The notes below the pieces were generated by a model. It was not told where the DNA came from. It saw only the letters and a list, made by a program, of their open reading frames with translations, and ran no database searches. 64,000 nucleotides of DNA from Serripes groenlandicus (Eukaryota; Mollusca; Bivalvia; Cardiida; Cardiidae): assembly GCA_031761405.1 (NCBI GenBank), contig JASEVX010000001.1:111781550-111845549 (forward strand), given 5' to 3'. The position numbers were made by a program, and so were the translations under genes. Positions within the stretch are counted from its first letter, which is position 1, and every line of letters starts with the position of its first letter. Shown here piece after piece: positions 11,469 to 23,217 of this stretch.

Positions 11469-11699
11469 CATCTGCGTAATGTATCGACCAGATCAGCCTG
11501 CGCTGTCCGCGCAGACTGATCCGGCCGACACATTCCGTCTTAGGGGGAAAGATGTATAGAGTAGTGATTCCTGAAACAGAAAATCCACAGGAGGCGAACA
11601 GTGTCTATCCGGGTTAGCCTGCGCGGCATGCGTAGGCTGATCCGGGTCGATAATTTACGCAGAGTCTACAATGTTGGTTTTCTCGTGGAACGGCTCAAA
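11469..11699. mobile_element. Family A element, abutting and opposite
   Basis: It starts internally at CTGCGTAATGTATCGACC and ends TTTTCTCGTGGAACGGCTC. It lies directly against the preceding copy and reads in the opposite internal orientation: the CGTCTTAGGGGG block comes before CTGAAACAGAAAATCC. Only one intact outer end is present. Confidence 0.78.
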
Positions 11700-11744
11700 T
11701 GACGCTAGTCTCAATGGCCATTATAAATCCTCGGGTAAATAAAA

Positions 11745-11810
11745 TCAATGCTCGAGCCGGGGTTTGCACCCACAATCCCTGGATTGATAGCCCTCAGCGT
11801 TAAAGACTGC
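11745..11810 (-). repeat. SINE head fragment
   Basis: Read on the minus strand: ATCAATCCAGGGATTG then GTGCAAACCCCGGCTCGAG, matching the T-arm half of the tRNA-like head at 7558-7636. Confidence 0.45.
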
Positions 11811-12550
11811 ATTAAAGTGGATCGATACGAATATTCACAACTTATTGAAAAGGAGACTCTTGTATCTAATACATGTTATGTCAGAACATGTATATAGTGT
11901 ATCAGTACACAGTGACAATATAGCTGAACATCTTACATAATACATACAAATTAATATTGATTCAACCTATGATAAACCATTAGATTTGAGCAAGTGCATT
12001 GTAAAAGGTACACGTTGGTATATCTAAACGGTGTAGACTCAGGTCATCGTGGCCAACTGCAAAAATACAATCATATCTACACAAAGTGACCGATTCTTCT
12101 AATAATGTTTAAGTAAGTGAGTTGTGACCAGTGTATATCTTGATCAGACTGTGTAAGACTGATATGGAGTTATACAGTTCACAAGCCAATTTGTACCTTT
12201 TCTCATACACTGGCTCTTTTAATATCTCAAATATGATATTATTAATGTTTCAACGTGAGGAAAAATTGATAGGCACATGCTACAAATGGTACTTTTCTTA
12301 TCGATATATTCATAATGGAGCTTTTACGTTTGCATTGTAACTGGTAAATCAACCGCGTAGGGGAGTTTATATGCGTAAGTAATCTAATAACGAGGCAGAC
12401 GCGACATAAATAATGAGTCAAAAGGTTGATTTAATTATCAGTAAGTACATATAAGTGGTGACCCGGGAATATCAATTTATAATAACTTGTTATATACTAA
12501 TAACGGGAATACATAACGAACGATCCGCCTTTCTTATCCAGTGGAAAGTC
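11811..12550. other. No gene recognised
   Basis: AT-rich. A 69-codon open frame (12131-12340) has no recognisable feature. Confidence 0.45.
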
Positions 12551-12780
12551 TTAAGCCTTTCCCTCATACGACAATTCTGCAGCAGACGACTTTGAACGAA
12601 TTTTGTCAAATAATGGAAAATCTCAATAATTGAATGGATAACCTATGACAAAAAGTGGAAAACATTGTGGCAAAAGGAGAAATTGCACGTTCTGTGCAAT
12701 TTCTTCTTTTGTCACTATGTTTTCAAAAAGCCGTCTGCTGCAGAGGCGTCAGAAAGCGTCTATATGAGGGAAAGGGTTAA
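12551..12780 (+). mobile_element. Family B element, near complete
   Basis: It runs from TTAAGCCTTTCCCTCATACG to TATGAGGGAAAGGGTTAA, a terminal inverted repeat of about 17 bp. The middle holds GTGGCAAAAGGAGAAATTGC, the hairpin TTGCACGTTCTGTGCAA, and CTTTTGTCACTATG. It is a good reference copy, about 96% like the one at 31873 by eye. Confidence 0.9.
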
Positions 12781-13131
12781 TACGGTGAATAACTCTTCTT
12801 GGAACCACCTTCTACGACTAATTGGCTATCAATGCGGAGTCAGATTATATGATTTACTTTCGAAGAAGATAGTTCAGTGAAAATAAATCCAGAGCGAAGG
12901 TCATTTGCCGCCCTTTATAGCCTGATAATTACTCATCGCCGCTGATAATTACTCATCGCCGTAGCACGAAGATGAGTTATGACATCATATGGTCAAAGAA
13001 AGACAAGGAAAGTCTATACACTCTATCCTCGAAGATAACTTAGTTTTTTTGTCGATCCGCGTGGAAATTAGTTTGGATATTACTAAACCTTTACCACACA
13101 CTGAAACTTCCAGAGGCCTTAGCGGCAGCCA
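12781..13131. other. Spacer with 20-bp direct duplication
   Basis: CTGATAATTACTCATCGCCG is repeated back to back near 12923-12962. There is no gene evidence. Confidence 0.5.
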
Positions 13132-13279
13132 GGTTTTGAAAGCATTGTTGCAAAATATATCTAAACCGTTTACAGTTATTCAATATTTTTTATTTTTATT
13201 TGAAGGAATATTCCATGTTTTGGACTAAATGTTTTTAAAGTCGTCTGTTGCAGATTTGTTGTAAATGGGAAAGGGTTAA
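13132..13279 (-). mobile_element. Family B element, distal half
   Basis: GGTTTTGAAAGCATTGTTGC, then TTTAAAGTCGTCTGTTGCAG and TGGGAAAGGGTTAA. The central hairpin is lost. Confidence 0.65.
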
Positions 13280-13347
13280 AAACAAAAGAGGGAGAGTATT
13301 GTTTCCTGCATGTTCTATTGAATGTAACGGTTTATCATTCTGTTTAG

Positions 13348-13545
13348 TTAACCCTTTCCGTCATATAGAGGCTTTCTGCAGCAGACGGCGTTTTGAAAAC
13401 ATAGTGACAAAAGAAAAAAAAATGCACAAAACGTGCAATTTCTCCTTTTGCCACAATGTTTTCCACTTTTTGTCATTTTGTCATGTTTTGACAACATACT
13501 TTCAAAGAAGTCGTCTGCTGCAGAAATGTCGTATGAGGGTTAAAG
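13348..13545 (-). mobile_element. Family B element
   Basis: TTAACCCTTTCCGTCATATA at the left. The core hairpin is TTGCACAAAACGTGCAA-like. The right end is CGTCTGCTGCAG with TCGTATGAGGGTTAA, slightly shortened. Confidence 0.85.
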
Positions 13546-13770
13546 GGAATGTGCACTCTGCCTTTGTTAACATCTCATTCCAACAGTCAGAGCTAATGTA
13601 TATACACTGATGGTCTCAGTATGACACGTGTTTAGCCTGTTTAACTTATTATGTTGCTAAGACAGACAGTTTAAATCATAGTCAGACGTAACGTCACATA
13701 TTTCAAGGTACTTGACTTAAAATGACCTTTCCGAGAATAGACACTTTTCGTTCATTCATCAAAAAAAAAA

Positions 13771-14033
13771 TGAGAAAAACCAACAGTGTCCATGGACTCT
13801 GCGTAAAGTGTCGACCCCGATCAGCCTATAAGCATGCCGTACAGGCTAACCCGGACAGACACTTTTCGTCTCCTGTGGATTTTCTGTTTCAGGAATCATT
13901 ACTCTATACCCCTATCCCTCTAAGACGGAATGTGTCTTGCCCGGATTAGCCTGCGCGAACTGCGCAGGCTGATTTGGGTCGATACATTACGTAGAGGCCA
14001 TAATATTGGTCTTTTCGAGGAACGGTTCATATG
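13771..14033. mobile_element. Family A element, ends degraded
   Basis: Left AATGAGAAAAACCAACAG, right TTCGAGGAACGGTTCAT. The internal blocks are complete, including CAGGCTAACCCGGACAGAC and AGACGGAATGTGTC. Confidence 0.8.
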
Positions 14034-15132
14034 AGCATCACTCATGAAAAACCAATGTTAGAGCATTTGCGGCCAATATAAATCCACGCCAAACTGCGCG
14101 GATGTATACTGTTCGCCAATTAGTCACAGAGGCGTCGTTGTTAACGTAAATACATTTAATATAGCACGAAGTTACAATATACAAGTCATTACCGTCGTGA
14201 CGCAAAGTGCATATCTCACGGAAATAAATCAACAGAAACATTTATTTGAGGGTTATAAAGGGCCATTCTCTCTGGTTTATTCTTTTATTCGGCCGAAAAT
14301 TGTTAAATTGTTAAAAAAAACATTCATACATGAATGCTGATGGATTGTACATCTTTTTTGCATAATAAATATATCTATCTATTCATTCATTGTGATCATT
14401 CACTGCAAGGCGTTCGTCGTCGTCTTTCCATCTGTCCATTCGCAGTTTGCTTCAATAAACTTTTCATCCTAAACCAATCTCTACATTTCAAATAACTTCA
14501 CAGGATTGGTCATAGGGTAGTTCTCTTTCAAAGACGCAAATCTCTGGTTTCCATGGAAACGGACATGAACTGTTTAAACATCATGGCTGACCTTTTAATT
14601 GCTATGATACATTAAAATACGTTGCCTTCATGATAATAATAGGATGTTTACTCAATGTTTAAATCGTGCGGTTTTACAGCAGTTTTAAAAAAAGAAAAAA
14701 AGTATCAGTCGGTAATAATTAACGCATGACCTATACCAGCTATGAACGTATAATCTAACAGGGAAGTGCTCAACTATTGATCATAAAAGTCGGTCAGGAA
14801 CGCCTAGAGCAGACACATGTATCGTCATCTGTATAAATCAAGAGTGCCCAGAATTTATATAACCGGAGAAAGTCAAGAGCAATTGGGCGGCGCTCAGGAA
14901 AAAACACACCTTAGCGCATTTGCGACCAATACAAATCCAAACCATCCCCGAATCAGTGCAGTTTGATCTGCATCTGCAATGTTTTATGTTTAGTCCCAGA
15001 AGGTCTCGGCTAATGTAGGACATACATTGTCCATTTCGAACTCACTGCCTGCAAGCGCGGGCAGATTGTTTTCCATTTGTAATTAATATTCTTAGGAACA
15101 CCGCTCAAGCGTTCAACATTGGTGAAGTGTAG
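14034..15132. other. No gene recognised; small shared motif
   Basis: The block TTAG[AC]GCATTTGCG[GA]CCAATA[TC]AAATCCA occurs at about 14060-14090 and again at 14905-14935, so an old dispersed repeat is present. Nothing else is supported. Confidence 0.4.
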
Positions 15133-15300
15133 AACTCGTTCCCCCATACAAGAAACTCGCAGCAGACTAATATGAACACATATGGGCAAAAACATGAAAG
15201 TGAGATTAATGTAAAGAGTTGAAAACACTGTGGTAGAAGGAGAATTAGCTCATTATGCTGCAGATGTGACAGAAATCGTCTACATGTATGAAAGCGTTAA
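15133..15300 (+). mobile_element. Family B element, shortened
   Basis: CGTTCCCCCATACAAG, CGCAGCAGAC, GTTGAAAACACTGTGG, AGAATTAGCTCATTATG, then ATGTATGAAAGCGTTAA. Part of the second arm of the hairpin is deleted. Confidence 0.65.
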
Positions 15301-16272
15301 TACATTTCAGTCCAAGTTTGGCCCCTTACTTCTCGGGTATACATTAGAAAGATAATCCGTAATTGAATGCACACTAAGATCCATTTCTGTTCTTTCATAA
15401 CTGGAGTTTCAATACAAGAATCACTTTATATAATACAGATATGAAAGTATCCACCTTTTTGTGTGACAAGGTTTATGCAGAAATCTCACGTTCGCGCCAG
15501 ACACTTCAGACATCGATTTGTTAACATCGATTTAGGCGGACTTTAAGGAACAACAACACTGTGGAATTTGTCATATGAACCTGTCTCAATAGGTATAAGC
15601 GTTATTGATGGGGCTTCCAAATGATTTACCAAGGCAACAGGGATATACCATCGATGAATCAATCGCCGTTATATATCGCTCACTTCATTTCCAATACAGG
15701 TGTAACGACTTAGCGTAACAGCATGACGTTACGACTGTTTACAACCCATTGCCATAGCCTAGTTTTTTATTGCCTGATCAACACGCAATCGTTAGCTCCC
15801 TTTGCGAAACCAGAGCCGAACTTCATGAAATATTCAAAAAACATGGACAATGAAAGTCAGTATTTTCTGCGTGAATTATCGTAGCCTAATTCTGTTTCAC
15901 ATAATCACTCATAAACATGGCCTCCATGTTACATGTTATTGTTTACGAATACATTGCAAGTGCGTTGGTGTCAAATTGACTGCTAAAGTCGATTGCGAAA
16001 CATTTAAGCCGATATAAACTTATCCGAATCCAAAACGTTGAGGATCTGGACGAATAAAAGAAGGATTTCCAACTATCATAATATATATATATATATATAT
16101 AAATGCCAACTATCTACAGGTACAACTTTTCAAGCTATGAATGACCGTCATATATATGTCTGCAAATGTCCAGTTTTGGATATAATGTAAAGGGTGTGTT
16201 TTCAGACACATAACATTATGAACTGGTTTAAAGGCTGATCTAGATACGCATTGATACATATCTTAGAAAAAG
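15301..16272. other. No gene recognised
   Basis: An (AT)n run is at about 16079-16101. Otherwise featureless. Confidence 0.45.
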
Positions 16273-16438
16273 CGCACATTTCTGGTTTGTGAATTATAAG
16301 CACATTTCTGGTTTCTGAATCATAAGCATATATCTGGTTTGTAAATTATAAGCACATTTCTGGTTTGTGAATCATAAGCACATTTCTGGTTTGTGAATCA
16401 TAAGCACATTTCTGGTTTGTGAATTATAAGCACATATC
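16273..16438. repeat. 26-bp tandem repeat, about 6 units
   Basis: Unit GCACATTTCTGGTTTGTGAA plus T(T/C)ATAA. The third unit is the most diverged (GCATATATCTGG). Its period equals that of the 1524 array, but the sequence is unrelated. Confidence 0.9.
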
Positions 16439-16849
16439 GTGATTATTTACCCTAATAACTAACTCATGCAGACTCATTCGTTTGTTACAGACTTGTACAA
16501 TTTACGCGCGATATAACTATCGTACCTTACATTCCACTGTAGTAGGTGCTCACTAAATGAGCAGTTCCACGAGCACACCAATCTATGATCTATGATTTCA
16601 TTCTCTAACACTATCGAATCATTATGTATGTGAGTGGAACGACAACTCTGCGAAGGAAAATGCTATGATTTGGGTACTTTTGTGACGTGTATGAATTTCT
16701 ACGTAGGTTGAGACGTCATATGTCATCTAGGCAACTGGTTATCTCCAATAAAAAATACTAAAGGCAAAAAGGAGAAAATCGCGAAGACCAGTTTACGAGT
16801 CAAGATTTTCTTCCGCCAAACGTATATCAAAGATTCCAGACATGTATTG

Positions 16850-17215
16850 CGGCGCTGCTTAATATCTAATAAATAGCAACGTCTCTGCCCCTACTCTCTG
16901 TTCATATCGCATGTAAATACTAATATGTTTTATCGTATTGGTCTAGCGGTCAGCATATCCTTCAGGGTCAAACCACAGACATCGACGTAAATTGACCAAT
17001 ACATTTGTTATCATCAAGATATGATGTTATTGATTGTACAGTGAAGTCAGTCGAAAGATTTGACACACGGCATCACATGAACTCTGCGTACTATACGATA
17101 ATCGCTTACAAAGTTTGTATTAGCGCGTTCATTTGGTGGCCAATCCATAATGGCGTTACTGCATTTCGTATCTGAGCTGCACCTAGCGATAAGTGGCCTT
17201 TATGCACACTCGTTT
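16850..17215. repeat. Family E repeat, copy 1
   Basis: It shares AATATCTAATAAATA, CGTATTGGTC, ATCCTTCAGG, ATTGACCAATACATTTG and GATGTTATTGATTG with the copies at 17685 and 20155. The ATTGGTC and GACCAAT blocks are inverted with about 60 bp between them and could form a stem. Confidence 0.65.
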
Positions 17216-17295
17216 GTATAGTACATAAAGCAGAGGACTAGATACGAAATAGTAAACTGGTCTTATTTCAACAGTATCTTTCGAATGACTACATT

Positions 17296-17370
17296 AAACC
17301 CTATGTTGTTGGTACTCAAAAGAATCGTCTCACTGAGACGATTCTTTTGAGTACCCACAACATAGGGTTT
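17296..17370. repeat. 75-bp near-perfect palindrome
   Basis: Arms of 37 bp (17296-17332 and 17334-17370) surround a single central base at 17333. AAACCCTATGTTG begins the left arm and CAACATAGGGTTT ends the right. I find only one mismatch, in the GTTGTTGG/CCCACAAC part. Confidence 0.92.
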
Positions 17371-17684
17371 GGTGGTCAAATAAGGATTTAAGGATGTGAA
17401 ATACTCATCTTATCTAGAGCTCTGATAAAGGGCTGTGGGAGTGACATAACGACGGACTACAATTCTACTTTTTAGCTATTATATATTGGCTCTTTTTAAT
17501 ACAGGCCGATTCGTTACTGTTCGCTATAAGTAACAATACTCCATTGAACTCGAAACCAATAAAAACAAATGTTGTCCAGAACAAGAAAGCACTATTAGTA
17601 ATGTCGTGTTCATAGAACTATAACTTAAAGTAATAAAGTTCCTACGTGTTTCTGTAAACCTTTCTCAGACACTGATATATGATA

Positions 17685-18060
17685 GATATACACCATTGGG
17701 CAAAAATATAAAGAATGTGCCCCTTGCTGTCTATTTCATTGACGTATGTAATACGAATGTATTATATGATATTGGTCAAGTGGTCTGTGTATTCTTCAGG
17801 GTCAGATAACTGACATGGACGTAAATTGACCAATATATTTGGTATCATCGAGATATGATGTTATTGATTGTAGTGTATAGATTGCAGATGGAATAACATA
17901 GTTTGGCTCGGAATCACATGTGTCCTGCGCAATGTATGATGGTCGCTGGTTCGTGTATACATGTTCGTTTGATGACCAATCCGTATTGGTGTTTGTACAT
18001 CTCGTATTTGTGTCGCATCTCGTTTAAATGGGGTCTTGATGAACCCTCGTTTTGATATCA
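17685..18060. repeat. Family E repeat, copy 2
   Basis: GATATTGGTCAAGTGGTC, TTCTTCAGGGTCAGA, ATTGACCAATATATTTGG and GATGTTATTGATTGTAG align with copy 1. It ends where the 18064 duplicated segment starts. Confidence 0.65.
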
Positions 18061-18063
18061 TAT

Positions 18064-19800
18064 CATACAAGAGAAAGTTGATGCAACGCATCAATGTCGC
18101 CGGATATCCATAGTGCACTTATGCATACCACTAACATTATAGTAATTGAATAAACAGTTATCAACTGAGGGGCATATTGGAACATCAGGGGTGGGGTCAA
18201 GTGAAAATGTATCATAACTTGCTTGTTTTGTCAACGAAGTGAATGATAATTGAAGCCTTTCATTGTTTATGTATGATCAATCTCCATTCCAAAGTAGGTT
18301 GACCATACACACAACCAACTAATTATTGATCATAAACAGTAATGGAAATGAGTAATCTTGCCAATCATTAGTCTTAGTATGTATACAGTGCTTTCATTAA
18401 GGAATAATTATAAGATTTGTGAATTCCACATACACTTTTCAAGATGTTTGTCGGAATATTTGAATTTTATTATTTTTGAATAAAACCACAAAACAGACAA
18501 TTTAGGATTTGCATGCAATAGCACGTCATTTTACCTTTTCTCTATTAAAGTCAACAGTGGACACCTTTGCAGCAATCTACTTTTAAAACAATGAGATAAA
18601 GGTTAAATCGCTGAAGACATGAGTTTTCTCTTTTTCTCAAAATGATATTAGCTTGGCATCCTAATTATATCATACTTTAACAAATGTTGAAATGTGTAGT
18701 CCAATATTTATAAATTAGACCACCTTCGAAATATAATATCAACTAAACAGTTAAATCTACGGTGGCACAGAGGTGACATGTGTATGTTTTTATTTATCTC
18801 GTGCGCACGACATAGTAAGTCGTGCGCACGACTTAGTAACTCGTGCGCACGAGATACTATGTCGTGCGCACGAGATACTAAGCCGTGCGCACGAGATACT
18901 AAGTCGTGCGCACGAGATACTATGTCGTGCGCACGAGATAAATAAAAACATACACATGTCACCTCTGTGCCACTGTATCTATGCCACCGTATAAATCTCA
19001 TTGAAATTGTTGTATAATTTAAACTTAATTTCGAACATAAACTGAGCCCTAATAATGAAAATAACAAACTACTCATGTTTTAAAATTATATTATGATGAG
19101 CGCCCTTGTGTCAATGATGCATAACAATATGCAGATCGGAAGCAATATGCCTTTAGGGAATTAAATTACACATTTAAAATTGTCAAGGACGAAATAATTG
19201 TGTACGAAAGACCCGATTCTATTCTTTCTTATTCGCAAAGGTGTCGTTCTTGAAACTCTCTTTATAGGCAGAGAGTGTTCGTTCAAAGTAATTTTTCTAT
19301 TAAAACCAGTTTTATCTCGGTTTGTTCTTTTCTTCATTTGTTTCGAACCAAATAAACATTTTAAATCACCTATGATTTACTATTTGCAAGTGAGTGTAAA
19401 GAGCGGCTCTCTGCAAAGGAGATTGATCTACGCAGTTGGTATTCGCGAGTATGTAAAAAATTAGACTGTGCGACGTAAAGGTTTGTAGTTATCGCCTTTT
19501 GATTACATGTAGTATATAGTGTAAAATAAAGTATACCAGTCTAGCTAATAGGGACTGTTTTGTCTTCGTAAATAAAACAAAAAAAAACATAAATGCGAGT
19601 CAAAATAAAGAAACTGAAAATACCTAAAACACCGGAATATTTATTTCATTTTAGATGTGTCATTACTTAGTGTTTTTAAACAAACACACTTGTAATATAT
19701 TCAAGACATCTAAATGTGTTTCTTTCTAATAATAATCCCCCTCCCATGTCATTTCCGAAAACCTATTAAAAATAGAAGTCGCGGCGGGCTTCTGCCCGGT
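18064..19800. repeat. Dispersed duplication, copy 1 (about 1.7 kb)
   Basis: From AAGAGAAAGTTGATGCAA to the block GAAGTCGCGGCGGGCTTCTG, this segment matches 26632-27632 plus 29865-30405 nearly base for base. Differences are small, apart from a 233-bp element present only here (18759-18991) and a 2.2-kb stretch present only in the other copy. Confidence 0.9.
18759..18991. mobile_element. Foldback element with internal 21-bp palindromic array
   Basis: 233 bp starting ACGGTGGCACAGAGGTGAC and ending with the inverted form GCCACCGTA. The arms run inward through GACATGTGTATGTTTTTATT. The centre (18799-18936) is seven 21-bp units, each holding the palindrome CGTGCGCACG. It is flanked by TAAATCT on both sides (18752-18758 and 18992-18998). 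The paralogous segment has a single TAAATCT at 27305-27311 and no insert, so this is an insertion with a 7-bp target duplication. It has no coding capacity. Confidence 0.85.
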
Positions 19801-20154
19801 TGCAGACTGACTAATTTAACTACAATGTAAGCCCCGAAAGCTATATATTTGGATCTTCCAAATGGAGCAGGACGGTATCGCCCCTGGTGAGAGTGTGTGT
19901 ATTTATAGGTTCACAGGAGCATTCGAGCCTTCACTGACCGTATTTCACATGACGAAGTTTAACCATAACAAAATTGTCCCGAATAGAATAGCAAGTAACC
20001 GATTTAGAATGTAGTGCACTGTACTTGTGTTATAAAACCAATAATAATAGGGGTGGTAACATTCCACTTTACATGACTTAAATGACCTTAAAACCTGTAA
20101 ACAAATCAATTGATTGCATGTTTCTTTAATTTTAGCATGTAACATTTCCAGACA

Positions 20155-20490
20155 AGGATATATCTATATACTGCTGAAAATCTAATAAATAACAACGTCT
20201 GTGCACTGTCTATACTTAGGTAAATACAAATATGTTTTATTATATTGGTCAAACGGTCAGCGTATCCTTCAGGCAAGATCAGACATCGACGTATATTGAC
20301 CAATATATTTGTTATCTTCAAGATAGGATGTTATTGATCATTGTGAAAATAGAAGAACATTTTTGGCGCGAGATCACATTTGTCTTGCTCAAGATAAGAC
20401 GATCGCTGAATCGTATGCACGTGCTCGTTCGATGGTCAATACATAATTATGTTACTATACATCGTAGTTGAGCCACAGTGACTCGTGTTG
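20155..20490. repeat. Family E repeat, copy 3
   Basis: AATCTAATAAATAACAACG, TATATTGGTCAAACGGTC, TTGACCAATATATTTG and GGATGTTATTGATC. It lies beyond the duplicated segment, so it is an independent copy. Confidence 0.65.
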
Positions 20491-20883
20491 ATATCACAAA
20501 GAAGGGCGTGGGAGTATAGCTATCTATAATTCAAAACTAATTGTTGCATCGGAAGCTATATCATTGTCTGTTTTAAATACTGGCTGGCAGTGAAGCATCT
20601 GCTGAAACTACCCACTTAGATACAAATACATACAATCTATCACTGATCATTCACCATTTTCAAAGTATTAGTACAGTGTGGCTCTTTCAAAATCTTTATA
20701 TAACTATTTTTCCAATTATAAACGCTTTTTGTAAAAGTAGCATTTGATTTTCAAATTCGTCGGCCCGTTTTCAACAATACTATTCAACCAATTCAGATTG
20801 ATAATTAATAATTAAATTTTATCAGAATATCTTCTTTTTTTTTCAATGTTTGAATCTATATTTGAGGAGTAATTTTGAAACTT
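20491..20883. other. No gene recognised
   Basis: AT-rich spacer. Nothing supported. Confidence 0.45.
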
Positions 20884-21106
20884 TTAACCCTTTCCCTCAT
20901 ATAGACGTTTGACGCCTCTGCAGCAGACGGCCTTTTGAAAACATAGTGACAAAAGAAGAAATTGCACAAAACGTGCAATTTCTCCTTTTGCCACAATGTT
21001 TTCCACTTTTTGTCATAGGTTATCCATTCAATTATGGAGATTTTCTATGTTTTGCCAAAATACGTTGTCGTCTGCTGCAGAATTGTCGTATGAGGGAAAG
21101 GGTTAA
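20884..21106 (-). mobile_element. Family B element, complete
   Basis: TTAACCCTTTCCCTCATA to TATGAGGGAAAGGGTTAA, 223 bp. The hairpin is GAAATTGCACAAAACGTGC with its partner. Internal sequence (GTCATAGGTTATCCATTCAA) is the reverse of the copies at 12551 and 31873, which fixes the relative orientation. Confidence 0.92.
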
Positions 21107-21595
21107 GTTAGTCACATTTATAAAAATTAAGAAAAAATATAGTATTCGAGTCTACATTCATAAAAACTATCACTTATATTGGTTGCTAATTTGACCAGGT
21201 AGAAGTTAAAACCCGTGGCGTTCCGCGAATAGACCGTTAATATCTATAGGCAAAGGGTTGCTTTCATACTTGTAGCACCGTGAACACGCATCTCTCCACT
21301 TTAAAATCGATCGAGTTTAAAATTTCTGTAACTATTGACTACTCACAAATGCAATTATAGTCTTAAATTACAAATCAGAAACAAAAACACGGTGTTTTTG
21401 TTGCTCTTGTTGTATGTTCTGTTAGAAGGACCACACCAACAATAAATCAACCGTTCCATCCGGTGACAATCTAACACCCACTTTATCGCTTTGAAGAGAG
21501 CTACATGGTCTTATCCCCCAAACTACATAACTCTTCAATGAAATAACTAGTCTCATTTGCATGATTCAATTATCAGTTCGAGTGATCAAATCTAA
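21107..21595. other. No gene recognised
   Basis: Nothing supported. Confidence 0.45.
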
Positions 21596-21834
21596 GGCTT
21601 GGCGTAAAACGGTTGTAACTAAAATTTGTATTTTTTTACCAAGGTTAATCACCTCGCAATAAACTCTTTATAAGCGTTAAATTATATTTCTTGGTAAATA
21701 ATGTAAATTAATGTGCCATTGATCGTTCTGAGCAATGGCACCTAAATTTGCATTGTTTACAAAGTGGTCAAAATTGCCCCTAAACCAGGACTTTCAAAAT
21801 ATGTTTTGAGTTAAAACCGTTTCACGCCAAGCCC
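21596..21834. mobile_element. Family C element, copy 1
   Basis: Left end GGCTTGGCGTAAAACGG, right end CCGTTTCACGCCAAGCCC. Internal blocks are TTTTTTACCAAGGTTAATCA, TGAGCAATGGCACCTAAATT and AAAATTGCCCCTAAACCAGG. About 239 bp, no coding capacity. Confidence 0.85.
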
Positions 21835-21958
21835 ACGAAATAGCCTTCCATTTGGTACGCTTGTGAATCGTGAACTGTCAAACAGCGGCTTGTTGGGTTA
21901 TGCTATCTATCGCTCTGGATAATAGAAAGGAGTCGCGATTTGGGTTCTTCATGAATCC

Positions 21959-22039
21959 GCGTTCAGTGAACACCCAAGTGAATCTGCGTTCAGTGAACAC
22001 CCAAGTGAAGCTGCGTACAGTTAACACCCAAGTGAAGCT
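21959..22039. repeat. 27-bp tandem repeat, 3 units
   Basis: CAGTGAACACCCAAGTGAA with a short linker, three times. The third unit has CAGTTAACACCC. Confidence 0.9.
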
Positions 22040-22056
22040 GCTCATACATGCAACCA

Positions 22057-22285
22057 TAACTCTTTCCCACATAAAACACATCAGCAGCAGACGACTTTAA
22101 AAACATATCCGAAACAAAATAGACACTCCCTTTAAATGAAAGTACAGTAAATGAATAGAGTTGAAAACAAGGTGATAAAAGGAGAAATTGCTCGTTTTGA
22201 GCAATTTCTTCGTTTGTCGACATGTTTTTCAAAAATCCGTCTGCTGTAGAGGCGTCAGAAAGCGTTTATATGAAGTAAAAGGTTT
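22057..22285 (+). mobile_element. Family B element
   Basis: TAACTCTTTCCCACATAAAA, AGCAGCAGACGACTTTAAAA, GATAAAAGGAGAAATTGC, hairpin GCTCGTTTTGAGC, CCGTCTGCTGTAG and GGCGTCAGAAAGCG. The last end is degraded to GAAGTAAAAGGTTTT. Confidence 0.82.
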
Positions 22286-22362
22286 TGTAGAGAAACTGTA
22301 TTTCTTTCATGGCTGTACTCTAAAGGGACAACATCAATCCGTGTCAGTATACGTGTTCTTTT

Positions 22363-22470
22363 TATGGTGTTACTCGTGAAAGGCCAGACGGACATCTTTG
22401 CTTTCTCCATTATTTGTATGGTGGTACTCGTCAAAGGCCAGACGGACATCTTTGCTTTCTTCATTCTTCT
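22363..22470. repeat. 54-bp direct duplication
   Basis: Two units with GGCCAGACGGACATCTTTGC, offset by exactly 54 bp. As 54 is a multiple of three, a short minus-strand frame stays open across both. I do not think it codes. Confidence 0.88.
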
Positions 22471-22821
22471 TATGTTAGTGCCTGTATTTGTCAAAGTTGG
22501 TATTTATCTTGATTCATGGTGATTAAAGTAGCCGCTCAATAACTTCTATATAATATATAGTCTACCGACAAAATACAGGAAATTGCTTTTAATTTTGGAA
22601 TCATTATTTTGATGATAACACTTGTTTAATGTTTTATTCGTAATAGTTTAATGGCTTAAAACACTCGTCTGTGTGATTACTGGTTAAAGATTTAAGCGGT
22701 GAGTTCAATAATCGTTTGTATTATTGTTTTTATCGTTAGAAGGGATGCAAATACAAGTCTTTTTTTTTCTCACATGTAATTTGAAGGGTAAATTTCCGGG
22801 GCACCTCAACACAGATATACG

Positions 22822-23217
22822 AATACCTATGAATTATACATGTAGTCACACAATACGTTTGAATTATACATGTAGTCACACAATACGTTTGAATTATACA
22901 TGTAGGTCACAAAATACGTTTGATTTATACATGTAGTCTCAAAATACGTATGAATTATTCACGTAGCCACAAAATACCGAATTATGCATGTAGTCAAAAA
23001 GTGCGTATGAATTATACATGTAGTCAAAATATATCTAAGTATGATACATGTTGTCACAATGTACCTATGAATTATACATGTAGTCAGAAAGTACGTATGA
23101 ATTATACATGTAGTCACATAGTTCGCATGAAATTATACATATAGTCATAAAGTAAGAATGAATTACAAATGTAGTCACAAACTACAAATGAATTATATAT
23201 GTAGTCACACAATACTA
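22822..23217. repeat. About 30-bp tandem repeat, 13 units
   Basis: Unit GAATTATACATGTAGTCACA plus about ten variable bases (CAATACGTTT, AAGTACGTAT). The units are diverged, with 1-3 bp length changes, so this is an older array. Confidence 0.88.

Noticed and set aside
18773..18994. CRISPR-like array of palindromic repeats
   Set aside because: The seven 21-bp units are contiguous with no unique spacers, lie inside an inverted-repeat element with a target duplication, and the genome is eukaryotic.
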